Shown here: positions 35,472 to 44,364 of the stretch, piece after piece
Layout of the letters: the number at the start of each line of letters is the position of its first letter
Numbering within the stretch: position 1 is the stretch's first letter
NCBI GenBank assembly: GCA_963845285.1
Contig: CAWJRO010000014.1
Location: 62,001-126,000, forward strand
DNA: 64,000 nucleotides
Direction: 5' to 3'
Source: Methanobacterium_C sp963845285
GTDB lineage: Archaea > Methanobacteriota > Methanobacteria > Methanobacteriales > Methanobacteriaceae
Notes under the pieces: model-generated
The model's database searches: none
What the model saw: only the letters and a program-made list of their open reading frames with translations
Told to the model about the DNA's origin: nothing
Position numbers and translations under genes: made by a program

Positions 35472-36617
35472 ATGAATATTTTTGAAGAATTAGGCGAAAA
35501 AAAGACAGTTTTTAAATGCAAAAAATTTTTGGATCATAGATTTTTACCTGATAAATTACCCCATCGAGAGGAGCAGATTAAATCTGTAGCTAAATATTGG
35601 GTAGAAGCTTTAGGAAGTGTTACACCTCCAGATATAACTATATATGGAAAAACAGGGACTGGAAAAACAGCTGTTTCAAAATTTGCAAGAAAACAGCTGG
35701 AAGAAATATCAAAGGATAAGAATATCAATGTAAGAGTAGAATACATACGTTGTACAGATTACACAACTGAATACCAAGTTATTGCTCGCTTGTGCCAACA
35801 AATGGGTCGTGATGTTCCTTACAGAGGTTGGACAAAGGCAGAGGTTATCAATGCATTCAGAAATCTTTTCAAGAAAGATGTGTTTGGAAAGGATCTTATA
35901 TTAATAATAATTTTAGATGAAATAGATATTCTTCTTAAAAATGATGGTGATGGTCTTCTTTACACTTTAACTCGTACAGATAATGTTTCTATTGCATCCA
36001 TAAGTAATTTCGTTGATTTTAAACAATTCATAAAACCACGGGTCCGAAGCAGTCTTCGGGACCGTGAAATTGTGTTTCCACCGTACAATGCACAGCAACT
36101 TGTTGATATATTGAATGAAAGATCTAAACTTTCTTTCAAGGATAATGTTTTACATCAAGATGTGATACCATTATGTGCAGCACTTGCAGCCAAAGAAGAA
36201 GGTGATGCACGGTATGCACTTGACCTTTTAAGAACTTCAGGGGAACTTGCAGATGAAAAAGGGTCTGAAATCGTTCAGGAAACCTATGTAAGGGAAGCAA
36301 AAGATCAAATTGAACACAATAAAGTTACAGATATAGTAATGACACTTCCAAGTCAACAGCAAAAGGTTTTAGAATCTATAATTTATCTCACAAAAAGGAA
36401 AGAAGAAATAACCTCAGGCAGGCTTTATGATGTTTACAAGGAAATATCTAAGGGAGATTCAGTTTCTTACCGAAGAATATTTGATTTTATAAACGAACTG
36501 GAAATGTTAGGACTTATATCTACAAAAACAGTTTCAAGGGGAAGAGGAAAAGGAAGAACAAACATAATAGACTTGCAGTGTGAAATGTCACTCCTTGAAG
36601 ATGCAATATGGAGCTAA
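35472..36617 (+). CDS. cdc6: Cdc6/Orc1 replication initiator
   Basis: The 381-residue AAA+ protein binds origin boxes and loads the MCM helicase. Walker A is GKTGTGKT (59-66), Walker B is LIIILDEIDILL, and sensor 1 is VSIASISNFVDF. The C-terminal winged helix (about 290-381), including EITSGRLYDVYKEISKG and RRIFDFINELEMLGLIS, recognises the boxes. The ATG at 35472 follows GTGGTCTCC; a GTG at 35463 overlaps this site. It sits beside the predicted origin, the usual arrangement for archaeal Cdc6-1. Confidence 0.96.
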   Translation: MNIFEELGEKKTVFKCKKFLDHRFLPDKLPHREEQIKSVAKYWVEALGSVTPPDITIYGKTGTGKTAVSKFARKQLEEISKDKNINVRVEYIRCTDYTTEYQVIARLCQQMGRDVPYRGWTKAEVINAFRNLFKKDVFGKDLILIIILDEIDILLKNDGDGLLYTLTRTDNVSIASISNFVDFKQFIKPRVRSSLRDREIVFPPYNAQQLVDILNERSKLSFKDNVLHQDVIPLCAALAAKEEGDARYALDLLRTSGELADEKGSEIVQETYVREAKDQIEHNKVTDIVMTLPSQQQKVLESIIYLTKRKEEITSGRLYDVYKEISKGDSVSYRRIFDFINELEMLGLISTKTVSRGRGKGRTNIIDLQCEMSLLEDAIWS

Positions 36618-36730
36618 ACAATTCTATTTTCCTTTTTTAATTTAAATCATATATATTTTTAATTTTTTTTAAAATCCAAAATTTAATTCAATTATTTTTT
36701 TAATTTTTACTATTTTAGCTTCTTAACATA

Positions 36731-36832
36731 AAATGCTGTCTTTTACTTCAAAAAATAAGAGTAAATAGAGCTTCAAATTCAAAAATAATGAAAATTATAT
36801 ATGTTAAACGTAATCATGAGACATCTTCTTTT
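36731..36832 (-). mobile_element. MITE-like palindromic element, copy 5 (degenerate)
   Basis: The core CTTCAAATTCAAAAATAATG and the right end AATCATGAGACATCTTCTT match the family; the left end is mutated (AAATGCTGTCTTTTACTTC). It lies between cdc6 and hef (gap 36618-37105), which otherwise has one origin-type box at 37015-37028. Confidence 0.5.
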
Positions 36833-37014
36833 AAATTAAAATTAGGACCAAAATTAATAATAATAATTTGAGAATAGCATTAAAATATGGGAAACTACTA
36901 AAATCATGATGTTTCCTTAAAGAAACAATGATAATCCTACACTTTTCTTGCATATCTTACTCATAAGAGAAAAGATTTTTAGTAAATTCGCTTATTATAT
37001 ATGGTGAAGTATTG

Positions 37015-37028
37015 TTTCAAGTGTAATT
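37015..37028 (-). repeat. Isolated origin-type box before hef
   Basis: TTTCAAGTGTAATT matches 12 of the 14 core bases of the origin boxes. It lies about 80 bases before hef and 400 bases after cdc6. It may bind Cdc6 and link hef expression to initiator level, or extend the origin. One copy is weak evidence. Confidence 0.5.
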
Positions 37029-37073
37029 AAAATAAGGAACTAATTTTGAAAGTTTTTCTTTAAATCAGCACCA

Positions 37074-37083
37074 TTTTTATATG
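37074..37083 (+). promoter_or_regulatory. TATA box of hef, leaderless type
   Basis: TTTTTATATG is centred about 27 bases before the hef ATG, and no ribosome binding site precedes that ATG. The mRNA therefore probably starts at the start codon. Confidence 0.45.
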
Positions 37084-37105
37084 TTTAATCTTAAATATAA
37101 AATTC

Positions 37106-39427
37106 ATGGAAAAATGGATTCAACACCCTCTCATAAAACCCGGAAAAATTGAATCAAGATTGTATCAACAGGTCCTTGCAGCAGGAGTTATTAAAAAAGG
37201 TAACAGTATGATTGTGGCCCCAACTGCCCTTGGAAAAACTATTGTGGCTGCACTTGTGGCTGCAGAGAGACTTAAAAAGTTTCCAGACTCCAAGGTGCTG
37301 GTTCTGGCCCCAAGTAAACCATTGGTTGTCCAGCACGAGGAAAGTTTCAGGGAGTTTTTAAAGGTAACCACAACATCATTAACAGGAGCCATAACCCCAA
37401 CAAAACGGGTTAAAAGATGGACAGACTCTCAAGTAATCTGTGCAACTCCCCAAACAGTTGAAGCTGATGTTATATCTGGAAAATATTCCCTTGAAAATGT
37501 TTCACTCTTAGTATTTGATGAGTGCCACAGAGGAGTGGGTGCCTATTCTTACGTTTATTTAGCATCTAAGTACACAACTGAAGGACAGGATCCATTGATA
37601 CTTGGACTTACAGCATCTCCAGGATGGGATGACGAAAAAATAAGGAGCGTCTGTGAAAACCTCTTCATTAAAGATGTTGTTATAAAAAGTGAAGAAGATG
37701 CAGATGTTGTGCCATATTTTAACCCCATTGATGTTAAATGGGTAAAGGTGGAATTAAAACCAGAGCTTAAGGATATAAAAGCCCATATGGACAATGCACT
37801 TAAAGCCCGGCTAAAAACTTTGAAGAGAATGGGAATAATAAAATCTGTAAGTGTCAGTAAAAAAGATGTGCTGGCTGCAAAAGCAAGAGCTCAAAAAAGG
37901 ATAGGAAGCAGTATAAACCCTCCGAAAAAATGTTTCTTGGCGGTTTCTATTTTAGCTGCAGTCTTGAATATTCTCCACTCCCTTGAACTTCTTGAAACCC
38001 AAGGTATAAGCAATCTGCACAGCTACTTCGGCAGGCTCGGTAAAAAAAGGACAAAGGCCTCAAAGGCCATTATGAATGATCCTGAATTTCATAAGGCCAT
38101 GCGACTTACACAAAGGGCCTATGAAAATGGAATAGAACACCCCAAACTTGAAAAACTCATCGAAATTCTTAAAAAAGAACTCAAAAATCAGGATTCAAGG
38201 ATAATTGTTTTCACGCAGTTCAGGGACACCGTTAACAAAGCCTATGATAAATGTATTGAAAACAATATAAACGCCGTAAAATTCTTTGGACAAGCATCAC
38301 GAGATACTGAAAAGGGTTTAACCCAAAAAAAGCAAAAAGAAATAATTAAAAACTTTAAAAAAGGAGTTTATGATGTTTTAATATCAACCAGTGTTGCTGA
38401 GGAAGGCATAGACATCCCATCTGTGGATCTGGTGGTGCTCTACGAACCTGTACCCTCAGAGATAAGGATGATACAACGTAGGGGACGGACTGGACGAAAA
38501 AATAAAGGTAGAATGATCATACTCATAACCAAGGGAACCCGAGATGAAGCTTATTACTGGTCCAGTGCCAAAAAGGAAAAGAAAATGAAAAAAAATCTTT
38601 CATCAGGACATAAAACTGATTTAAATGACTTTGTAAATGGTACTGAAAAATCTGCTTTTGAAGGTACGAACCATGAAAAGAGAATTAATGAAAATTTTGA
38701 TGAATTAAAAAAAGTTGACGACAAAAAAAAAGAACCCCCCGTGATATATGCTGATTCCAGAGAAGGTAATTCATCAGTACTGAGAGAACTCGACAGATTG
38801 GATGTTAATATAAAAGTTAAAGGACTTGCAGTTGCAGACTATCAAGTCAGTGATGAGGTTGCAATTGAAAGAAAAACAGCTAAGGATTTTATAGGTTCAA
38901 TCGTGGACAAAAGACTTTATAAACAGGCAAAAGAACTGGTTGAAAATTTTGAAAAGCCTGTGATCATACTGGAAGGTGATAACCTGTACTCCAGCTTTAT
39001 CCACCCCAATGCTATAAGAGGTGCCCTGGCATCTGTTGCAGTTGACTTTGGAATCCCAATAATACCAACCAGATCAGAGGCAGATACAGCGGCCATGATA
39101 ACCAGAATTGCAATACGGGAACAGACACATGATAGGCCAGTGATGCAGATTAGGACCGATAAGAAGCCACTGAATGCATGGGAGCAGCAGATTTACATAG
39201 TTGAATCACTGCCTAATGTAGGGCCTGTCACAGCAAAGAAGCTCCTTGAAGAGTTTGGAAATGTTAAAAGTGTTATAAATGCCTCAGAGGATGAATTAAA
39301 AAATGTTGAAGGGATTGGAGATAAGATAGCCAAAAGAATCAGAGCAGTTGTTGATTCTGAATTTAAAACTATCAGAACTGGAAACAGTCTTCATAAACCT
39401 GATGGAGAATATAAATTAATAAAATAA
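37106..39427 (+). CDS. hef: Hef: fork-structure helicase and XPF-type nuclease
   Basis: Hef acts on stalled replication forks and is related to eukaryotic FANCM and XPF. The 773-residue protein has an SF2 helicase (residues 1-500): Walker A APTALGKT (38-45), DECHRGVGAYSYV, LTASPGWDD, and the late motifs STSVAEEGIDIPSVDLVVLY and QRRGRTGRKNKGR. The XPF/ERCC4 nuclease domain has VIYADSREGNSSVLRELD and the catalytic ERKTAKDF. It ends with two helix-hairpin-helix motifs (LPNVGPVTAKKLLEEFG, VEGIGDKIAKRIR). All motifs seem intact. Start ATG at 37106 suits a leaderless transcript. It follows cdc6 at the origin. Confidence 0.96.
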   Translation: MEKWIQHPLIKPGKIESRLYQQVLAAGVIKKGNSMIVAPTALGKTIVAALVAAERLKKFPDSKVLVLAPSKPLVVQHEESFREFLKVTTTSLTGAITPTKRVKRWTDSQVICATPQTVEADVISGKYSLENVSLLVFDECHRGVGAYSYVYLASKYTTEGQDPLILGLTASPGWDDEKIRSVCENLFIKDVVIKSEEDADVVPYFNPIDVKWVKVELKPELKDIKAHMDNALKARLKTLKRMGIIKSVSVSKKDVLAAKARAQKRIGSSINPPKKCFLAVSILAAVLNILHSLELLETQGISNLHSYFGRLGKKRTKASKAIMNDPEFHKAMRLTQRAYENGIEHPKLEKLIEILKKELKNQDSRIIVFTQFRDTVNKAYDKCIENNINAVKFFGQASRDTEKGLTQKKQKEIIKNFKKGVYDVLISTSVAEEGIDIPSVDLVVLYEPVPSEIRMIQRRGRTGRKNKGRMIILITKGTRDEAYYWSSAKKEKKMKKNLSSGHKTDLNDFVNGTEKSAFEGTNHEKRINENFDELKKVDDKKKEPPVIYADSREGNSSVLRELDRLDVNIKVKGLAVADYQVSDEVAIERKTAKDFIGSIVDKRLYKQAKELVENFEKPVIILEGDNLYSSFIHPNAIRGALASVAVDFGIPIIPTRSEADTAAMITRIAIREQTHDRPVMQIRTDKKPLNAWEQQIYIVESLPNVGPVTAKKLLEEFGNVKSVINASEDELKNVEGIGDKIAKRIRAVVDSEFKTIRTGNSLHKPDGEYKLIK

Positions 39428-39663
39428 AATTTAATTAAAAAATTTAATTTTGAATGTGAATGAAAAGAAATTAATTAAAAAATCGATTGAAATTTTAGAT
39501 AATATAAAAATAAAATAGAATCAAGGAATAAGAGATTTAGAAATATTTAAGATCTGAAGATCAAATTCAAAGTTTGATTTAAAGTTGATCTAAGGGTTTC
39601 AAATTATAAAAAAGTTTAATATTATAAGACCTTTAATGGTCTGTAACTCAAGGAGTGATCTTA

Positions 39664-40392
39664 TTGCGTGTTCTCATTGATGAAAGGGAAAAAAAATACA
39701 TGGTTGGTGATATCGAGTTCCACACCGATTTTGGATTCATTAAAAAAGAAGATATAATTAACAGTAAATCAGGAGATGTTCTTAAAACTCATCTTGGAAA
39801 TGAATTTCATGTTATAGAGCCAGATGTCAATGATTACATCGATTTAATGGAAAGAAAATGTTCAATAATTCTTCCAAAGGATATTGGAATTATAACAGCA
39901 TACACAGGACTTGGATCGGGTTATAAGGTTGTAGATGCAGGTACTGGGGCAGGGGCAACAGCATTACACTTTGGAAATATAGTTGGAAAAAGTGGAGAAG
40001 TCAATACCTATGAAGTCCGTGAGGACTTTGCAGAAATTGCAGAGCGTAATATAAAGGGCTTTGGTCTTGAAAATGTTCATGTAAAGTGTCAGGACATTAC
40101 AGAAGGTATAGACGAAAATGAGGTTGATGTGATATTTTTAGACCTTCCAAAACCTTGGGATGTTGTTGAACATGCACAAAAAGCCCTGAAAGTGGGAGGT
40201 TATATTGCAACTTACACACCGTTCATTGAACAGGTGCAGATACTTCAAAGGGTACTTAAAAAGTTCAATTTTTCAAAAATTGAGAGCTTTGAATGTATAT
40301 TCAGAGGAATTGAAGTTAAAGCCAGAGGTACAAGGCCAAAAACAAGGATGGCAGGGCATACGGGATACCTTACATTTGCAAGACATCTTTGA
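39664..40392 (+). CDS. trmI: tRNA (adenine-N1)-methyltransferase TrmI
   Basis: This 242-residue SAM-dependent enzyme methylates N1 of adenine 57/58 in the tRNA T loop. The N-terminal beta-domain (MRVLIDEREKKYMVGD) is followed by the methyltransferase fold with VVDAGTGAGATALHFGNIVG (motif I), VNTYEVREDFAEIAERN, VDVIFLDLPKPWDVVEHA (catalytic D in LDLP) and the C-terminal RPKTRMAGHTGYLTFARHL. AGGAGTGATC at 39651-39660 directs translation to the TTG at 39664; the GTG at 39655 lies within the binding site. Monocistronic. Confidence 0.9.
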   Translation: MRVLIDEREKKYMVGDIEFHTDFGFIKKEDIINSKSGDVLKTHLGNEFHVIEPDVNDYIDLMERKCSIILPKDIGIITAYTGLGSGYKVVDAGTGAGATALHFGNIVGKSGEVNTYEVREDFAEIAERNIKGFGLENVHVKCQDITEGIDENEVDVIFLDLPKPWDVVEHAQKALKVGGYIATYTPFIEQVQILQRVLKKFNFSKIESFECIFRGIEVKARGTRPKTRMAGHTGYLTFARHL

Positions 40393-40599
40393 TCGTGAAA
40401 TTAGTTCATAAAATTTTCATCAAAATTATAAAATACAACAACAGAAATAAGTGGTTGATAAATGATTGTAAAAGGAGTAGGTGTTGAACTATTAAACTCA
40501 AGGATCTAAATTATATGAACATAAATGTAGTTTAGTTTTTAAAGAGTTTATATTAAATTTTTAGAATAGAAATATTTTAAATAGAAAATGGTGTGATAC

Positions 40600-41523
40600 A
40601 TGGACTTTAATCAAAAAGATATCATTTCAATAAAGGATTTCAGCAAAGAAAATATTGAATATATTTTAAGGGTTGCAGAAAAGATGGAACCTGTTGCAAG
40701 GTCAAAAAAACGATCAAACGTTCTTTCAGGAAATATCCTTGGAATGTTATTTTACGAACCTTCAACCAGAACCCGACTTTCATTTGAAACTGCAATGAAA
40801 AGACTTGGTGGTAGTACCATTGGATTTGCGGAAGCAAATGTTAGTTCAGCTACAAAGGGGGAAAACTTGGCAGATACAGCTAAAATAGTAAGTGAATATG
40901 CTGATGCTATTGTTATAAGACATAATATGGAAGGTGCAGCACGTTTTGTAGCTGATGTTGTGGATGTACCAGTTATAAATGCCGGTGATGGAGCTGGACA
41001 GCATCCAACCCAGACACTTCTTGACCTTTACACAATGAAGAGGGTACTTGGGAAAACTGAAAACTTCCATGTTTCATTAATTGGGGACCTTAAATATGGA
41101 AGAACTGTACATTCATTGGCATACGCCCTTGCAATGTTTGGTGTTGATATGAGCTTCGTATCTCCAAACGAGCTGAGGATGCCTAAAGGTATAGTACATG
41201 ATTTAAGTAAAATGGGAGTCTCAATTGAAGAAAAAGAAAGTATAGATGAAGTAATTGGTAAAACTGATGTTTTATATGTGACAAGAATCCAGAAAGAACG
41301 ATTCCCTGATCCTGAGGAGTACTCCAAGATCAAAGGGGCTTATATGATAAATTTAAAGCTCCTAAAAGGCACAAATACTATTGTAATGCATCCATTACCA
41401 AGAATAAATGAAATAGCCTATGAGGTGGATAACACACCATATGGAAAATACTTTGAACAGGCATTTTACGGAGTTCCAGTACGTATGGCTATATTAAATT
41501 TGTTAATGGATAAAATTGAGTGA
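40600..41523 (+). CDS. pyrB: Aspartate carbamoyltransferase, catalytic subunit
   Basis: First committed step of pyrimidine synthesis: carbamoyl phosphate plus aspartate gives carbamoyl-aspartate. The 307-residue chain has the carbamoyl phosphate loop PSTRTRLSFETAM (S55 to M66), the 80s-loop AEANVSSATKGENLADT, GDGAGQHPTQTLLDLYT, LIGDLKYGRTVHSLAYAL, YVTRIQKERF and the C-terminal HPLPRINEI. Length and order match the catalytic subunit. The regulatory gene pyrI is not next to it. The ATG follows GGTGTGATAC. Confidence 0.96.
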   Translation: MDFNQKDIISIKDFSKENIEYILRVAEKMEPVARSKKRSNVLSGNILGMLFYEPSTRTRLSFETAMKRLGGSTIGFAEANVSSATKGENLADTAKIVSEYADAIVIRHNMEGAARFVADVVDVPVINAGDGAGQHPTQTLLDLYTMKRVLGKTENFHVSLIGDLKYGRTVHSLAYALAMFGVDMSFVSPNELRMPKGIVHDLSKMGVSIEEKESIDEVIGKTDVLYVTRIQKERFPDPEEYSKIKGAYMINLKLLKGTNTIVMHPLPRINEIAYEVDNTPYGKYFEQAFYGVPVRMAILNLLMDKIE

Positions 41524-41586
41524 AATAGTGAAATTCTATTGAAATATGATTTAAAATATAAAGTTTTTTAGGATTTTTTTAATTTT

Positions 41587-41692
41587 GAGGCTGACCCATA
41601 ATTATTCGTAACATACATAATTTTGCTTATTTTTGAATTTAAAGCTTTATTTACTCTTATTTTTTGCAAATTTTGAACTATGAGAATCATCC
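41587..41692 (+). mobile_element. MITE-like palindromic element, copy 6
   Basis: Left end GAGGCTGACCCATAATTATTC, core TTTGCTTATTTTTGAATTTA, right end degenerate (ACTATGAGAATCATCC). It lies between the convergent pyrB and dapF genes (gap 41524-41847), which has nothing else recognised. Confidence 0.7.
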
Positions 41693-41847
41693 ATTTACAA
41701 AAAAACGGACAAAAAAATGGATACCTTAATTTTCTAATGAAATTATCGAATGGATAGGATGGGGGATGAAAATAAGATGGAGAATGAATAGGTATACGCC
41801 AGCTGATGTCACTTCACTTTTACCTCTTCACTCTCACCAATTCCCCA

Positions 41848-42735
41848 TTAAATATCAACTTCAACAACACCGTCAAATGTAAGGACCGCACCACCTTCCA
41901 TGAACGCTCCAAGGCCACCATCTCTTGGATAAACAACTATAAATAAATCTCCACCTGGCAGGTGCACCAGTACATTTTCGTCGAGTTTTCCAAGCTTGTA
42001 ACCGACCAGTGCACATGATGTGGCACCTGTACCGCAGGCATATGTAAATCCCGCACCTCTTTCCCAGGTTAGCATCTTTATCTCTCCTCTGTTGATGATA
42101 TTAACAAAATGTACATTGGTTTTTTGTGGAAAAGCCTCATGATTTTCGATTAAAGGACCTAGATAGTCCAGATCTATGGTTTCAAGGTCTTCATCTGTGA
42201 ATATAACAGCATGGGGGTTACCAACGCTTACTGCACTCATCTTCAGGGGTTTGCCATCAACGATCAATTCCTGATCCAGAAATTCATCTGTACCGATCAA
42301 AGGGTTTACCATTGGGATTTTAACGGCTTTAAATGTTGCTTTGCCCATGTCCACAGTGCAACCTATGACTTCGCCACCTTGAATTACCAGTTCCAGATAT
42401 TTAATGCCTCCAAGTGTTTCAACCACTATTTCATCATGTGGCACAATTCCATTCTCATAAACAAATTTTGCAAAGCATCTTATGCCATTTCCACACATTT
42501 CAGCTTCACTTCCATCTGCATTGAATATCCTGAACCTGATATCTGCTTTGTCCACTGTTGGTGGTGCAACGAAGATCACACCGTCAGCCCCTATTGAGAA
42601 ACCGCGTCTGCAAAGTTCTTCCACAATTTCAGGTTTCTTGTACTCTGGAATTATATCTTTTTTACTTTCATCAATGACAACATAATCATTTCCTAGTCCA
42701 TGCATTTTTGAGAAAGTTAAAAGTGTATTTTTCAT
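41848..42735 (-). CDS. dapF: Diaminopimelate epimerase
   Basis: Converts LL- to meso-diaminopimelate in lysine synthesis. The 295-residue protein has the start KMHGLGNDYVVID, the first catalytic cysteine at MCGNGIRCFAKFV (C81), SVGNPHAVIFTDED, and the second at YACGTGATSCAL. Both cysteines are present, so it should be active. It overlaps the stop of lysA by four bases (ATGA), so translation of the two is coupled. Methanobacteriales use lysine in pseudomurein cross-links and make it through diaminopimelate. Confidence 0.97.
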   Translation of the reverse strand: MKNTLLTFSKMHGLGNDYVVIDESKKDIIPEYKKPEIVEELCRRGFSIGADGVIFVAPPTVDKADIRFRIFNADGSEAEMCGNGIRCFAKFVYENGIVPHDEIVVETLGGIKYLELVIQGGEVIGCTVDMGKATFKAVKIPMVNPLIGTDEFLDQELIVDGKPLKMSAVSVGNPHAVIFTDEDLETIDLDYLGPLIENHEAFPQKTNVHFVNIINRGEIKMLTWERGAGFTYACGTGATSCALVGYKLGKLDENVLVHLPGGDLFIVVYPRDGGLGAFMEGGAVLTFDGVVEVDI

Positions 42736-44018
42736 TTGAGCAACCTCACAGGCACGTTTTGTTTTGCAAGGACGTCTGCAAAGGTTTCTCTTTCTCTTAT
42801 AACATTTACTTCACAGTTTTTTACAAGTACCTCTGCAGGTCTTGGTCTGCTGTTGTACTGGGAGGACATGGAAAATGAGTATGCTCCTGTATTGAGTATT
42901 GCAAGAATGTCTCCTTCCTTTATATCTGGCATTGGCCTGTCCCTTGCAAATAGATCTCCTGATTCACAAACATCTCCAGCAATATCCAGAGTCTGGGTTG
43001 GTTCTGCCCCCGGCTTGTCTGCAACCACTATGTGATGGTATGAACCGTACATGGTTGGCCTTAAAAGGGTGTTGAAACCAGCGTCAACACCTGCAAATTT
43101 TCTGTAGCTCTGTTTTACAGTGTTCACCCTTGTTAGTAAATATGAACTGTCTCCAACTATATAACGGCCTGGTTCGATGCACATTGTAGGTTTTCCAAGG
43201 TTGTACTCTTCTAGCTTCTCCTTGAAGAGGTTTACAATCTTTTGAGCGAAGAGATCGATATCGAGCTTGGACTCTTCAGGCTCGTAAGGTATTCCAATAC
43301 CTCCTCCAAAGTCTATGAAATCAAATTCAACTCTTGCTTCCCTATGTACTCTTCCTGCAATGTCCATCAAGCTTTTAACTGCAAGCATGAATGGTTCTGG
43401 GTCCAGTATTCCGGATCCTATATGACTGTGGATACCAACTGGTTTGAAACCAAGTTCTTGAGCCAGTTTATAGACTTTTACAGCTTCTTCTTCCATTATA
43501 CCAAATTTACTTAATGGCCCACCTGTTATGCAGTGTTCATGGTGTCCTGCCCCAACGTTGGGATTTACACGGAATGATATTTCCATTCCCTCTGCACCGG
43601 ACAGTTTTGAAAGTCTTTTAAGCTGTGAAATTGAATCAACGTTCAATCTAACTCCAGATGATATTGCAAATTCAAGCTCTTCATCTGTGACGTTGTTTCC
43701 AGTGTAAAGAATTTTTGAAGGATCGAATCCAGCAAGCAGGGATGTGTATATCTCACCAGGGGATACTGCATCTATTCCGCTTCCCTCTTCTTCCAATATC
43801 CTCATTACTGCAAGGTTAGTGTTGGCCTTACACGCGTAGTACATTTTAAAGTTATCGTATTGTTGTGAGAAAGCTTTGTACAGCCTTCTGTAGTTTCCCC
43901 TTATTTTCATTTCATCAATGACATAGAGTGGAGTTTTATATTTATCTGCAAGTTCTAATGCATCAGCTCCTCCGATGCTTAGATTTCCTTTTTTATTTGT
44001 TTTTAAATCGAAATTCAT
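42732..44018 (-). CDS. lysA: Diaminopimelate decarboxylase
   Basis: PLP enzyme (alanine-racemase fold) for the last step of lysine synthesis. The 428-residue protein has the PLP lysine K64 in MYYACKANTNLAVMR, VSPGEIYTSLLAGF, GIHSHIGSGILDPEP, DFGGGIGIPY, CIEPGRYIVGDS, and the cysteine of GDVCESGDLFARDR that comes from the partner subunit, then NTGAYSFSMSSQYNSRPRP. All expected residues are present. lysA is first in the lysA-dapF unit. The ATG at 44018 lacks a strong ribosome binding site (GGAGGCTAATAG is 8 bases away and suits). Confidence 0.97.
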   Translation of the reverse strand: MNFDLKTNKKGNLSIGGADALELADKYKTPLYVIDEMKIRGNYRRLYKAFSQQYDNFKMYYACKANTNLAVMRILEEEGSGIDAVSPGEIYTSLLAGFDPSKILYTGNNVTDEELEFAISSGVRLNVDSISQLKRLSKLSGAEGMEISFRVNPNVGAGHHEHCITGGPLSKFGIMEEEAVKVYKLAQELGFKPVGIHSHIGSGILDPEPFMLAVKSLMDIAGRVHREARVEFDFIDFGGGIGIPYEPEESKLDIDLFAQKIVNLFKEKLEEYNLGKPTMCIEPGRYIVGDSSYLLTRVNTVKQSYRKFAGVDAGFNTLLRPTMYGSYHHIVVADKPGAEPTQTLDIAGDVCESGDLFARDRPMPDIKEGDILAILNTGAYSFSMSSQYNSRPRPAEVLVKNCEVNVIRERETFADVLAKQNVPVRLLK

Positions 44019-44188
44019 CTATTAGCCTCCAAAAACAGAAAAGTAAAGTTGATGTTCAATTTTTAATTGTTATCATATAAAAATTTTGCAATGGAAAAAA
44101 ATAATTGTAGAACCTCTTGGAAAACCTGAAAATATCGATTGAACCAACTAAAAAATATCATTAAACTTAATTTCATAAGTTGTTTAAA

Positions 44189-44297
44189 AGAGGTTGTCTC
44201 ATAGTTCAAAATTTGCAAAAAAATAAGGATAAATACAGCTTTAAATTCAAAAATAAGCAAAATTACATGTGACAAAAGTAATCATGAGATAGCCTCT
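44189..44297 (-). mobile_element. MITE-like palindromic element, copy 7
   Basis: Ends AGAGGTTGTCTCATAGTTC and ATCATGAGATAGCCTCT; core TTCAAAAATAAGCAAAATTA. It lies between argD and lysA, which are on the same strand (gap 44019-44364), so a hairpin in the argD transcript is possible. Confidence 0.75.
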
Positions 44298-44364
44298 AAA
44301 AATAAAAAAAAGATTCAAAAAGTATGAAATTTGGATTAAACTAATTAAACCATTTAAAGTTTAC

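Noticed and set aside
40462..40509. 15-codon ORF starting MIVKGVGVELL, like the start of holo-ACP synthase
   Set aside because: Too short, no continuation in any frame, and the likeness is limited to a few residues.
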